A DNA stretch of 7,480 bases. Source: Aquisalimonas sp. (lineage in GTDB: Bacteria > Pseudomonadota > Gammaproteobacteria > Nitrococcales > Aquisalimonadaceae). The notes beneath the pieces are model-generated. The model did not search any database. It was not told the DNA's origin and saw nothing but the letters and a program-made list of their open reading frames with translations. How positions within the stretch are numbered: position 1 is the first letter of the stretch; every line of letters begins with the position of its first letter. The DNA lies in contig SLMR01000093.1 of the NCBI GenBank assembly GCA_007133445.1, positions 1 to 7,480 of the forward strand, in the 5' to 3' direction. Positions 1-6,116 of the stretch are shown piece after piece. The translations under genes were made by a program, and so were the position numbers.

Positions 1-1
1 C

Positions 2-1036
2 GGCCCGAAGGCGGAAACCATCCGCATCATGGGCGACAAGGTGGCCGCCATCGAGGCCATGAAGGCGGCCGGCATCCCGTGCGTGCCCGGCTCCGACGGC
101 CCGCTGGATGATGACGATCAGCGGAATCTGCAGTTCGCCCGCGACATCGGCTACCCGGTGATCATCAAGGCCGCGGGCGGAGGCGGCGGCCGCGGCATGC
201 GCGTGGTCCACAAGGAGGCCGACCTGCTGGGCGCGATCTCGGTCACCCGTAACGAGGCGCGCTCCTCCTTCGGCAACGCCACGGTGTACATGGAAAAGTA
301 CCTGGAGAACCCTCGCCATATCGAGATCCAGGTCATCGCCGACCACCACGGCAACGCCATCCACCTGGGCGAGCGCGACTGCTCCATGCAGCGGCGCCAC
401 CAGAAGGTCATTGAAGAGAGCCCCGCGCCAGGGCTGACCGAGCAACAGCGCCAGGAGATCGGCGAGCGCTGCGCCCTCGCTTGCCGGGAAATCGGCTATC
501 GCGGCGCCGGCACCTTCGAGTTCCTCTACGAGGACGGCAACTTCTACTTCATCGAGATGAACACCCGCATCCAGGTGGAGCACCCGGTCACCGAAATGGT
601 CACCGGGGTGGACCTGGTGCGCGAACAGCTCCGGGTCGCCTCCGGCGCGCCGCTGTCCTACCGCCAGGAGGACATCGTCATTCGCGGCCATGCCATCGAG
701 TGTCGCATGAACGCGGAGGACCCGCGCACCTTCGTGCCGTCTCCGGGCAAGATCACTCAGTATCACGCGCCCGGCGGGCCCGGAGTGCGCGTGGACTCCC
801 ACATCTACACGGGCTACAGCGTGCCGCCCTACTACGACTCCATGATCGGCAAGCTGATCACCCACGGTGACAGCCGCGAATCCGCGCTGGCGCGCATGCG
901 CACGGCGCTGGCGGAAATCGTTATCGGCGGCATCAAGAGCAACATCGAGCTGCACCAGGAGTTGTTGCTGGATCCGAACTTCCAGGCCGGGGGCACGAAC
1001 ATCCACTACCTGGAAAAGCGCCTGGCAGAGCGGTGA
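2..1036 (+). CDS. accC: Biotin carboxylase subunit of acetyl-CoA carboxylase (5' end outside window)
   Basis: This is the ATP-dependent carboxylase that charges biotin on the carrier protein AccB with CO2, the first half-reaction of the acetyl-CoA carboxylase complex that makes malonyl-CoA in the cytoplasm. The open frame runs in from the left edge, beginning [13 protein letters not shown], which corresponds to about residue 104 of the roughly 449-aa E. coli protein. About 344 residues are visible, so only the N-terminal Rossmann-like part is missing. Visible motifs, numbered from the first full codon, are the ATP-binding Lys in MGDK (13), the glycine-rich ATP loop GGGGGRGMR (about 59-67), MQRRHQKV (about 129-136), and the catalytic [14 protein letters not shown] block (about 185-198) with the expected Glu, Asn, Arg and Glu. 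It ends normally in [12 protein letters not shown]. The ATG at 29 is internal and is not the start. accB would be expected just upstream, outside the window. Confidence 0.97.
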   Translation, partial: GPKAETIRIMGDKVAAIEAMKAAGIPCVPGSDGPLDDDDQRNLQFARDIGYPVIIKAAGGGGGRGMRVVHKEADLLGAISVTRNEARSSFGNATVYMEKYLENPRHIEIQVIADHHGNAIHLGERDCSMQRRHQKVIEESPAPGLTEQQRQEIGERCALACREIGYRGAGTFEFLYEDGNFYFIEMNTRIQVEHPVTEMVTGVDLVREQLRVASGAPLSYRQEDIVIRGHAIECRMNAEDPRTFVPSPGKITQYHAPGGPGVRVDSHIYTGYSVPPYYDSMIGKLITHGDSRESALARMRTALAEIVIGGIKSNIELHQELLLDPNFQAGGTNIHYLEKRLAER

Positions 1037-1052
1037 CTCCGACCGCCGACAC

Positions 1053-1081
1053 TTGTCGAGCAGAGCCGGTGCGCGTCTAAT
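1053..1081 (+). promoter_or_regulatory. Candidate sigma70-type promoter for yfaZ
   Basis: A -35-like TTGTCG (1053-1058) and a -10-like TCTAAT (1076-1081) are separated by 17 bp, with 4/6 and 5/6 matches to consensus. This stands out in GC-rich DNA. It lies just after the accC stop, and transcription would begin near 1088, leaving a leader of about 65 nt before the yfaZ ATG. The call rests on motif matching only. Confidence 0.45.
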
Positions 1082-1091
1082 CTGCCACAAA

Positions 1092-1109
1092 CCCGGGACC
1101 ACTCCCGGG
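1092..1109 (+). other. GC hairpin in the yfaZ leader or accC 3' region
   Basis: Two copies of CCCGGG are separated by ACCACT and can form a 6-bp all-GC stem with a 6-nt loop. No T-run follows, so it is not a canonical intrinsic terminator. It could act as a weak terminator or a 3' stabiliser for accC mRNA, or be a structural element in the yfaZ leader, since it lies just downstream of the candidate promoter. A chance occurrence is possible. Confidence 0.3.
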
Positions 1110-1152
1110 GCACGGCGAACGGGTCATCACGCAGATCAGGCAGGAGATCACC

Positions 1153-1722
1153 ATGCTGCGTCGCGTCCTTCTGACGCTTCTCCTCCTGGGCACCGCAGGC
1201 AGCCTGCAGGCCCAGGAACTGGAAATTGCCCTGAGTGACGAAATGGCCGAGATCATTCTGGCCGATCGCACGTCCCAGGGACAGAACCAGAGCGCCCGCT
1301 ATGGCGGTGGTGTCCTCTACAACGAGGACCGGGACCTGCTGGGCCACCTGTTCCTGACGGTCAACAACGAGGTGGAGGGGCGCTGGCAGCCCGTCACCTT
1401 CGGTGTTGGCGTCAAGCTCTTCGGCGCGGATCTGGACCGCTCCGGGGAGACCCTGGCCGCGCTCGCCGTGGGCGGCAACGTGGGCATCGGCATCCCTGCC
1501 AACATCCCCCTGGCGGTGGTGTTCCAGGGCTACATCTCGCCCAACATCACCACCGGTGGCGACGCCGACCGCGTCACCGAGGGCCAGGTCCGGCTGGAGG
1601 CGGAGATCGTCAGCGGTGCCCGGGCGTTCATCGGTTACCGGCAGATCAAGTTCCACATGGACACGTTCCGCGACGAGCGGGTGGACGACGGCCTCCACGC
1701 GGGGCTGCAGCTACGCTTCTAG
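1153..1722 (+). CDS. yfaZ: YfaZ-family outer-membrane protein
   Basis: The 189-aa product resembles the YfaZ family, small predicted beta-barrel proteins of unknown function in the outer membrane of gammaproteobacteria. The N-terminus is a clear Sec signal peptide: MLRR, then a leucine-rich core, then SLQA, with cleavage probably after Ala20. The mature part has alternating beta-strand patterns rich in Gly and aromatic residues, such as YGGGVLYNE, VTFGVGVKLFG and ARAFIGYRQIKFH. It ends in Phe (GLQLRF), the usual last residue recognised by the BAM machinery. AGGAG at 1142-1146, 6 nt before the ATG, supports the start. It appears to be transcribed on its own from a promoter in the preceding gap. 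Its TAG stop is the first three bases of the main palindrome at 1720-1760. Family assignment is by pattern recognition; barrel topology and function are inferred. Confidence 0.8.
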   Translation: MLRRVLLTLLLLGTAGSLQAQELEIALSDEMAEIILADRTSQGQNQSARYGGGVLYNEDRDLLGHLFLTVNNEVEGRWQPVTFGVGVKLFGADLDRSGETLAALAVGGNVGIGIPANIPLAVVFQGYISPNITTGGDADRVTEGQVRLEAEIVSGARAFIGYRQIKFHMDTFRDERVDDGLHAGLQLRF

Positions 1723-1761
1723 TGTCCCGTCCCAGAAGTTACTTCTGGGACGGGACACTAG
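1719..1761. repeat. Perfect long inverted repeat containing both convergent stop codons
   Basis: The left arm 1720-1739 (TAGTGTCCCGTCCCAGAAGT) is exactly the reverse complement of 1741-1760, around a single T at 1740. The flanking C1719/G1761 pair adds one more base pair. As RNA from either strand this gives a 20-21 bp stem with essentially no loop. The first three bases on each strand are TAG, and these are the stop codons of yfaZ (1720-1722) and of the exporter gene (1758-1760, minus strand). No T-run follows on either side, so it is not a classical intrinsic terminator, although such a stem could block read-through or protect both mRNA 3' ends. It may instead be a dispersed palindromic repeat, which needs a genome-wide count. 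Confidence 0.85.
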
Positions 1762-2549
1762 CCAAACAACAGCCGCAGCGCCACCAGCACCAGCAGGGCC
1801 GCGAACAGACGGCGGAGCAGGTCACCGGGAAGCCGGTGGGCCAGCTTCGCCCCCAGCGGCGCGACGAAAACGCTGGCGAGCGCCAGGCCGCCCACCGCCG
1901 GCCAGTAGACATAGCCGGTGGCCAGCTCGGGAAGCTCCGCCCGCCCCCAGCCGGTAACCATGAACCCTGCTGCCCCCGCCACGGCAATCGGCAGCCCGCA
2001 GGCGGCAGATGTCGCCACCGCCTGGCGCATTGTGGTCCCGGCCCAGGTGAAGAAGGGTACGCTCAGGGTCCCGCCGCCGATTCCCACCAGTGCGGAGAGC
2101 AGGCCGATCACCCCGCCGGCGGCATTCAACCCCGGCGTCCCCGGCAGGCGCCCGGCAGCGGGCGGACTCAGCCCCAGGGCCATCTTCGTCGCCACCGCCA
2201 GAATGAATACCGCGAAGACGTTCTGCAGCGCCGCCGACGAGAGGCTGTCCGCCACCCAGGCACCGAGGAAGGCGCCAACAGCGATGCCGCCGACCATGCG
2301 CCGGAACGCGGGCCAGAGCACGCCACCAAGCTGGTGGTGGGCGCGCACCGATGACAGCGAGGTCAGCACGATCACCGCCAACGAGCTGCCCACTGCCATG
2401 TGCATGATGACCGCCTCCGGCAACCCCTGGGCGGCAAACACCAACAGCAGCACCGGCACCATCACCACGCCGCCGCCGAGCCCGAACAGGCCACCAATCA
2501 GGCCCGCGACAGCTCCCGCCAGCAGGTAGATCAACAGCGCTTCCAGCAT
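1758..2549 (-). CDS. TauE/SafE-family membrane protein (putative sulfite/organosulfonate exporter)
   Basis: The 263-aa, very hydrophobic product has the two-fold internal repeat of the TauE/SafE family (Pfam PF01925), inner-membrane transporters linked in several bacteria to export of sulfite or other small anions. The first half carries GLFGLGGGVVMVP (about 20-32) and AVGSSLAVIVLTS. The second half repeats this as GIGGGTLSVPFF (about 156-167) and AVATSAACG. About eight membrane segments are evident and the length matches the family. I chose the ATG at 2549 because the first membrane segment starts right there (MLEALLIYLLAG) and a GGGGGA ribosome-binding-like site lies just upstream. The frame stays open back to 2651, but that extension is polar and unlike the family. 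The gene is divergent from the NDUFA9-like gene and convergent with yfaZ. The substrate is unknown, as no sulfur-metabolism gene lies next to it. Confidence 0.88.
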   Translation of the reverse strand: MLEALLIYLLAGAVAGLIGGLFGLGGGVVMVPVLLLVFAAQGLPEAVIMHMAVGSSLAVIVLTSLSSVRAHHQLGGVLWPAFRRMVGGIAVGAFLGAWVADSLSSAALQNVFAVFILAVATKMALGLSPPAAGRLPGTPGLNAAGGVIGLLSALVGIGGGTLSVPFFTWAGTTMRQAVATSAACGLPIAVAGAAGFMVTGWGRAELPELATGYVYWPAVGGLALASVFVAPLGAKLAHRLPGDLLRRLFAALLVLVALRLLFG

Positions 2550-2632
2550 GGGTCCCCCGACGTCCGACAAGGCGCACAGGGTACTGATTTCCCGCGGCGG
2601 GTGCATTGCGCGCGGCGGAATGGCGCCGCTCT

Positions 2633-2641
2633 TGGTAGACT
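2633..2641 (+). promoter_or_regulatory. Weak extended -10-like element in the divergent intergenic region
   Basis: The 135-bp gap 2550-2684 separates two divergent genes and should hold both promoters. The only element I can point to is TGGTAGACT (TG at 2633-2634, TAGACT at 2636-2641, 4/6 to consensus), about 45 nt before the rightward ATG, with no convincing -35 at standard spacing. I see no clear promoter for the leftward exporter gene and no obvious operator palindrome. This is a tentative call. Confidence 0.2.
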
Positions 2642-2684
2642 TGCGGCACACCGTTCAACCCTTCCGGAAGAGGAGCCGCAATTC

Positions 2685-3647
2685 ATGATGCGCATGCAAC
2701 GGGTCTGCATCCTGGGCGGCAGCGGCTTTGTCGGCCGCCATCTCGCCAACCGCCTGCACGATCGGGGCATCCATTCGCGTGTACCCACCAGCTACCGGGA
2801 GCGCACCAAGCAGATACTGGTGGTGCCCGGGCTGGAGCTGATGCAGGCCGACGTCCACGATCCACAGCGGCTACGCGAACTCTTCGAGGAGTGCGATGCG
2901 GTCATCAACCTGGTGGGAATCCTCAACGAGAAGGGCTTCGACGGCAGCGGCTTCCACCACGCCCACGTGGAACTCGCGGACAAGGTGATAGCGGCCTGCC
3001 GGGATACCGGGATTCGCCGGTTGCTGCAAATGAGCGCGCTCGGCGCCGACGCGGACAACGGCCCCAGCCACTACCAGCGCACCAAGGGCGAAGCGGAACG
3101 GCGGGTTCTGGCCGCGGCGGGCGATCTCGACGTCACCGTCTTCCGGCCCTCGGTGATCTTCGGCCCCGAAGACAACTTCTTCAACCAGTTCGCCGGCCTG
3201 CTCAAGCTCTCCGCCGGGGTATTCCCCCTGCCGACCCCGAAGGCGCGGTTCAGCCCCGTCTACGTGGGCGATGTGGCGAGCGCCTTCGTTGCGGCCCTGC
3301 AGAACCGTGACACCTTCGGCAAGAGCTACGATCTCTGCGGCCCGGAGACCTTCACCCTGGAGGAACTGGTGCGCTATACCGCACAGACCGCCGGCATCCG
3401 TCGGGTCATCTGGCCGTGCAGCGACCGCCTCAGCCGCCTCCAGGCGAGGGTGCTGCAGCGGATTCCCGGGAAACCTTATTCCATGGACAACTACCTCTCC
3501 GCCACGGTGGACAACGTCTGCTCCGTCAACAACCTGACCGACTTCGGCATTCAGCCCACCGCCCTGGACGCCGTGGTACCCGGTTACCTGGGCAGCAAGA
3601 CGGAGCGGGCGCGCTACAACCAGTTCCGCCAGACCACCCGGCGCTGA
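2685..3647 (+). CDS. Complex I NDUFA9-like NAD(P)-binding protein (atypical SDR)
   Basis: The 320-aa product is an extended/atypical short-chain dehydrogenase-reductase of the kind annotated as complex I NDUFA9 subunit family. The Rossmann dinucleotide motif GGSGFVG is at residues 11-17. It is followed by DVHDP (56-60) and the NLVGIL strand (75-80), then SALGAD (117-122), HYQRTKGEAE with the YxxxK pair Tyr130/Lys134, and FRPSVIFGPED (153-163). Homologues bind NAD(P)H; in mitochondria NDUFA9 is an accessory subunit of respiratory complex I, but the bacterial role is not established. The start ATG at 2685 has GAGGAG at 2670-2675, 9 nt upstream. ATGs at 2688 and 2694 are in frame but worse placed. 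The frame is open back to 2400, but that part is antisense to the exporter. It forms a transcription unit with cca, which begins 3 bp after its stop. Confidence 0.88.
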   Translation: MMRMQRVCILGGSGFVGRHLANRLHDRGIHSRVPTSYRERTKQILVVPGLELMQADVHDPQRLRELFEECDAVINLVGILNEKGFDGSGFHHAHVELADKVIAACRDTGIRRLLQMSALGADADNGPSHYQRTKGEAERRVLAAAGDLDVTVFRPSVIFGPEDNFFNQFAGLLKLSAGVFPLPTPKARFSPVYVGDVASAFVAALQNRDTFGKSYDLCGPETFTLEELVRYTAQTAGIRRVIWPCSDRLSRLQARVLQRIPGKPYSMDNYLSATVDNVCSVNNLTDFGIQPTALDAVVPGYLGSKTERARYNQFRQTTRR

Positions 3648-3650
3648 GTC

Positions 3651-4862
3651 ATGGCCGCGGGCACGGACCGCTACACCGCGGGGCTCGACGCCTACCTGGT
3701 GGGCGGCGCCGTGCGCGACGCACTCCTGGGCCGCGAGGTCACGGAGCGGGACTGGGTAGTGGTAGGCGCCACCCCGGAGGAGATGACCGCCCGCGGCTTT
3801 CGCCCGGTAGGCAAGGACTTCCCGGTATTCCTCCATCCCGAAACCCACGAGGAGTACGCCCTGGCTCGCACCGAGCGCAAGACCGGCCGTGGCTACCATG
3901 GCTTCAGCTTCCACGCGGCGCCGGATGTCACCCTGGAGGATGACCTGGCGCGGCGGGACCTCACGGTCAACGCCATGGCACGGCGGCCCGACGGCACCCT
4001 GGTGGACCCCTTCGACGGCCATGACGACCTGCAGGCGCGGCGGCTGCGCCATGTCTCATCGGCGTTCCAGGAGGACCCGGTGCGCATCCTGCGCCTGGCG
4101 CGGTTCACCGCCCGCTACCGGCCCCTGGGTTTTGTGCCGGCGCCGGACACTATGGACCTGTGCCGCCGCATGGTCTGCGACGGCGAAGTGGACCATCTGG
4201 TGCCGGAGCGGGTCTGGCAGGAGTTGGAGAAAGCGCTCGGGGAGGCGCAGCCGTCGGCGTTTTTCGACGTTCTACGCGACTGCGGCGCCCTGGAGCGCGT
4301 CATGCCGGAAGTGGACGGGCTGTTCGGCAACACGCGCACCACCCTCACTGGGGCAACGGCTGACGCGGGTGACTACGCCATGACGGCGCTGGACACCGGC
4401 GCCGGGCGCGGCGCTGAAGCGGAGATCCTACTCGCCCTGGCGCTGCAGGACCTGGACACCGTCCACGGCGAGGGAGCCATCACCAAACTCTCGGAGAGGC
4501 TGCGCATTCCCAACACCTACCGGGATCTGGCCCGGGCGGCCGCCGGCCACCTGGCAACGGTTCACCGCGCGGCCGCGCTGGGCGCGGCCGGGATTCTCGC
4601 CCTGCTGGAATCCACCGACGCCTTCCGTCGGCCGGAGCGCTTCCGCCAGTTGCTTCAGGCGGCCGAACTGGACGCCCGGGCAAGCGAGGTTTCCGTTCCG
4701 CAACCAGGCTACCCGCCGCGCCTGCTCCTGGAGCAATCCCTGGCCGCGGCCAGCCCCATTACCGGCGGCGAATTCGCCCGCCAGGGCCTGAAGGGCCCTG
4801 CCATCGCCAACGCCGTGCGCGAAGCCCGCGAACAGGCCATCCGCGAGGTGCTGGCCCCGTAG
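3651..4862 (+). CDS. cca: tRNA CCA-adding enzyme with degenerate HD domain
   Basis: This enzyme builds or repairs the 3'-terminal CCA of tRNAs from CTP and ATP without a nucleic acid template. The 403-aa product matches the E. coli-type bacterial enzyme (about 412 aa) through the head: GGAVRD (18-23), the catalytic region ERDWVVVG (32-39), FPVFLHPETHEEYALARTER (57-76), RRDLTVNAMA (101-110), EDPVRILRLARF (141-152) and PERVWQE (185-191). Two things are odd. The first carboxylate of the usual DxD is Glu32 (ExD). In the C-terminal HD domain the diagnostic HD is Gln266-Asp267, and the surrounding histidines are absent, so the phosphatase/phosphodiesterase activities reported for E. coli Cca are probably lost. 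The ATG is 3 bp after the upstream stop with no obvious Shine-Dalgarno, suggesting translational coupling. The protein starts about 12 residues earlier than the E. coli one. The TAG stop lies inside the adjoining REP element. Confidence 0.93.
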   Translation: MAAGTDRYTAGLDAYLVGGAVRDALLGREVTERDWVVVGATPEEMTARGFRPVGKDFPVFLHPETHEEYALARTERKTGRGYHGFSFHAAPDVTLEDDLARRDLTVNAMARRPDGTLVDPFDGHDDLQARRLRHVSSAFQEDPVRILRLARFTARYRPLGFVPAPDTMDLCRRMVCDGEVDHLVPERVWQELEKALGEAQPSAFFDVLRDCGALERVMPEVDGLFGNTRTTLTGATADAGDYAMTALDTGAGRGAEAEILLALALQDLDTVHGEGAITKLSERLRIPNTYRDLARAAAGHLATVHRAAALGAAGILALLESTDAFRRPERFRQLLQAAELDARASEVSVPQPGYPPRLLLEQSLAAASPITGGEFARQGLKGPAIANAVREAREQAIREVLAP

Positions 4863-4948
4863 GGTGCATCTTGATGCACCTTCCCAATACAGGCCGCCCC
4901 TGGAGGTGCGTCCGAGGCCCGATGCGGTGCATCAAGATGCACCCTACG
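4858..4948. repeat. REP doublet (BIME-like): two GTAG-headed hairpins in inverted orientation
   Basis: The left unit (4859-4880) is GTAG followed by a hairpin with the 8-bp stem GGTGCATC/GATGCACC and a TT loop. The right unit (4926-4947) is its exact 22-nt reverse complement, ending CTAC. A C/G pair extends each arm to 23 nt, and the spacer is 45 nt. A GTAG/GTRG head plus a short palindrome is the known signature of REP elements mobilised by REP-associated tyrosine transposases (RAYTs), and an inverted pair is their typical mobile form. The element lies between convergent cca and the cyclase gene, and the TAG of the left head is the cca stop codon. No RAYT gene is in the window. Presence of further copies is predicted but cannot be seen here. 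Confidence 0.85.
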
Positions 4949-5005
4949 CCTCGCCTCGGGCTCATTACGGGGGAAAGTGCATGAAAGCGCAGCCCACACC
5001 GGGGA

Positions 5006-6079
5006 TCACAGTGTGCCCTGCGATTCAATCTCGTTTTCCGGCGACGCCGCCTGCAGGCGGTAGAGGGTGATGGCGTCGACGACACCACGAATATTCGCGG
5101 TCCGCGGTTCGACACAGGTGAAATCACCGCTGCCATTGATGGCATCGCGAACGGCCTTCGAGACGACAATGTCCCCGGGGCTGGCCCAGCCGCACAGGCG
5201 GGCGGCCAGGTTCACGGTGTTGCCGATGACTGTGTAGTCCAGGTGCTGACCGGTGCCGATGTTGCCGGCCACAACGGGCCCTTCGTGGATGCCGATGCCC
5301 AGCGGGATGTCCAGGTCCTCGCCCTGCATGGCGTGGTTGGCGTCGATCATCTCCAGCGCACAGGCGCACGCATCCTCGGCCATGGCATTGCCATCGAACA
5401 CGGCCATGATGCCGTCACCGCCGAACTTGTCCACGTAGCCACCGTGGGCGTAGACGGCTTCCACCTGGCTGCCCAGGTGGCGACTCACGGAGGCGAACAA
5501 CTGCGACGGCCTGATGCTCTGGGCCAGAGCCGTGAAGCCGCGGATATCGGAGAACAGGATGCAGACGTGCTGCTGCTCCGGTGGTGGCAGGCCGGCACCG
5601 GGTGACGCTTCCTGGACAATCTGGCGCAACCGGGGCGAGACGTAGCGGGCCAGGTTGGCGCGCACGCGCTCCAGCTCCTGAGCGTAATCGGCCTTCTCCA
5701 GCAGGTTCACCAGCCGCGCCCGTACGACCACCGGCTCCAGCGGCAGCCGCAGGAGATCGTCGCAGCCGGCGGCTAACGCCTTCTGCCACGTGGCCCGGTC
5801 ATTGGAGCTGGCAGTCAACAGAATGGGCGCGAGGTAGTAGCCGGGCTCGTCACGAATCTGACGGCACAACTGGATGCCGGCTTCACCGTGACTTTCCACG
5901 TTCAGCAGGAAAGCGTCGTAGTTTTCACGGCGCGCAAGTGCCAGCGCGGCATCGGCATCAGTGACCTGATCCACGAGAAATCACGCCGGTTCCAGTATCT
6001 CCCTGGCGCTCGGTCCAGTGTTCGCCGACGTTCCGGCGAGCACGAGCACCCTGCGCTGGGGCGCCGCTGCCATCATCAT
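5006..6079 (-). pseudogene. Receiver-class III adenylate/guanylate cyclase, frame interrupted by an in-frame TGA
   Basis: Read from ATG 6079 the frame encodes about 357 residues: an N-terminal CheY-like receiver, a helical linker (YAQELERVRANLARYVSPRLRQ) and a class III nucleotide cyclase domain that would make cAMP or cGMP. TGA at 5983-5981 (codon 33) interrupts the receiver. Sequence on both sides is clearly one receiver domain (RVLVLAGTSAN before; ALALARRENYDAFLLNVES after). The downstream open part, 322 aa from GTG 5974, contains FSDIRGF with metal-binding Asp143, DKFGGDG with Lys183 and Asp187, and YTVIGNTVNLAARL with Thr248, Asn255 and Arg259. The catalytic set is complete, and the Lys/Thr pair favours ATP. 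The receiver lacks the phospho-acceptor Asp (Asn instead), the acidic pair and the conserved Lys. ATG 6079 follows midA by 37 bp with a weak GGGA site. It could be a recent pseudogene, or a functional gene using the GTG start 6 nt after the stop. Confidence 0.75.
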
Positions 6080-6116
6080 GTGTTTCCCGTTGCCTGATGC
6101 CGTTGTGGCACGGTGA

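Noticed and set aside
1006..1698. 230-codon minus-strand frame opposite yfaZ
   Set aside because: yfaZ has a signal peptide, a ribosome-binding site and a C-terminal Phe. The opposing frame has no domain features and follows from codon bias.
1719..1761. Canonical intrinsic terminator
   Set aside because: No U-tract follows the stem on either strand, and the stem has almost no loop, so I call it an inverted repeat instead.
2550..2651. N-terminal extension of the TauE-like protein to 2651
   Set aside because: The extra 34 residues are polar and unlike the family, whereas ATG 2549 sits at the first membrane helix and has a purine-rich site upstream.
2400..2684. Upstream in-frame extension of the NDUFA9-like gene to ATG 2400
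   Set aside because: The extension is antisense to the exporter coding region and is low-complexity (His/Gln/Arg-rich). The Rossmann motif begins right after ATG 2685, which has a good ribosome-binding site.
2871..4052. Long 393-codon open frame on the minus strand opposite the NDUFA9-like gene and cca
   Set aside because: It is a high-GC shadow frame: Arg/Gly/Ala-rich, with no recognisable domain, and it spans two well-supported genes on the other strand.
5957..5983. UGA at 5981-5983 read as selenocysteine, with a small hairpin (ATCAG/CTGAT, 5970-5957) downstream
   Set aside because: The stem is only 5 bp and does not clearly match a bacterial SECIS. The UGA falls at a receiver position commonly occupied by Gly, with no redox logic.
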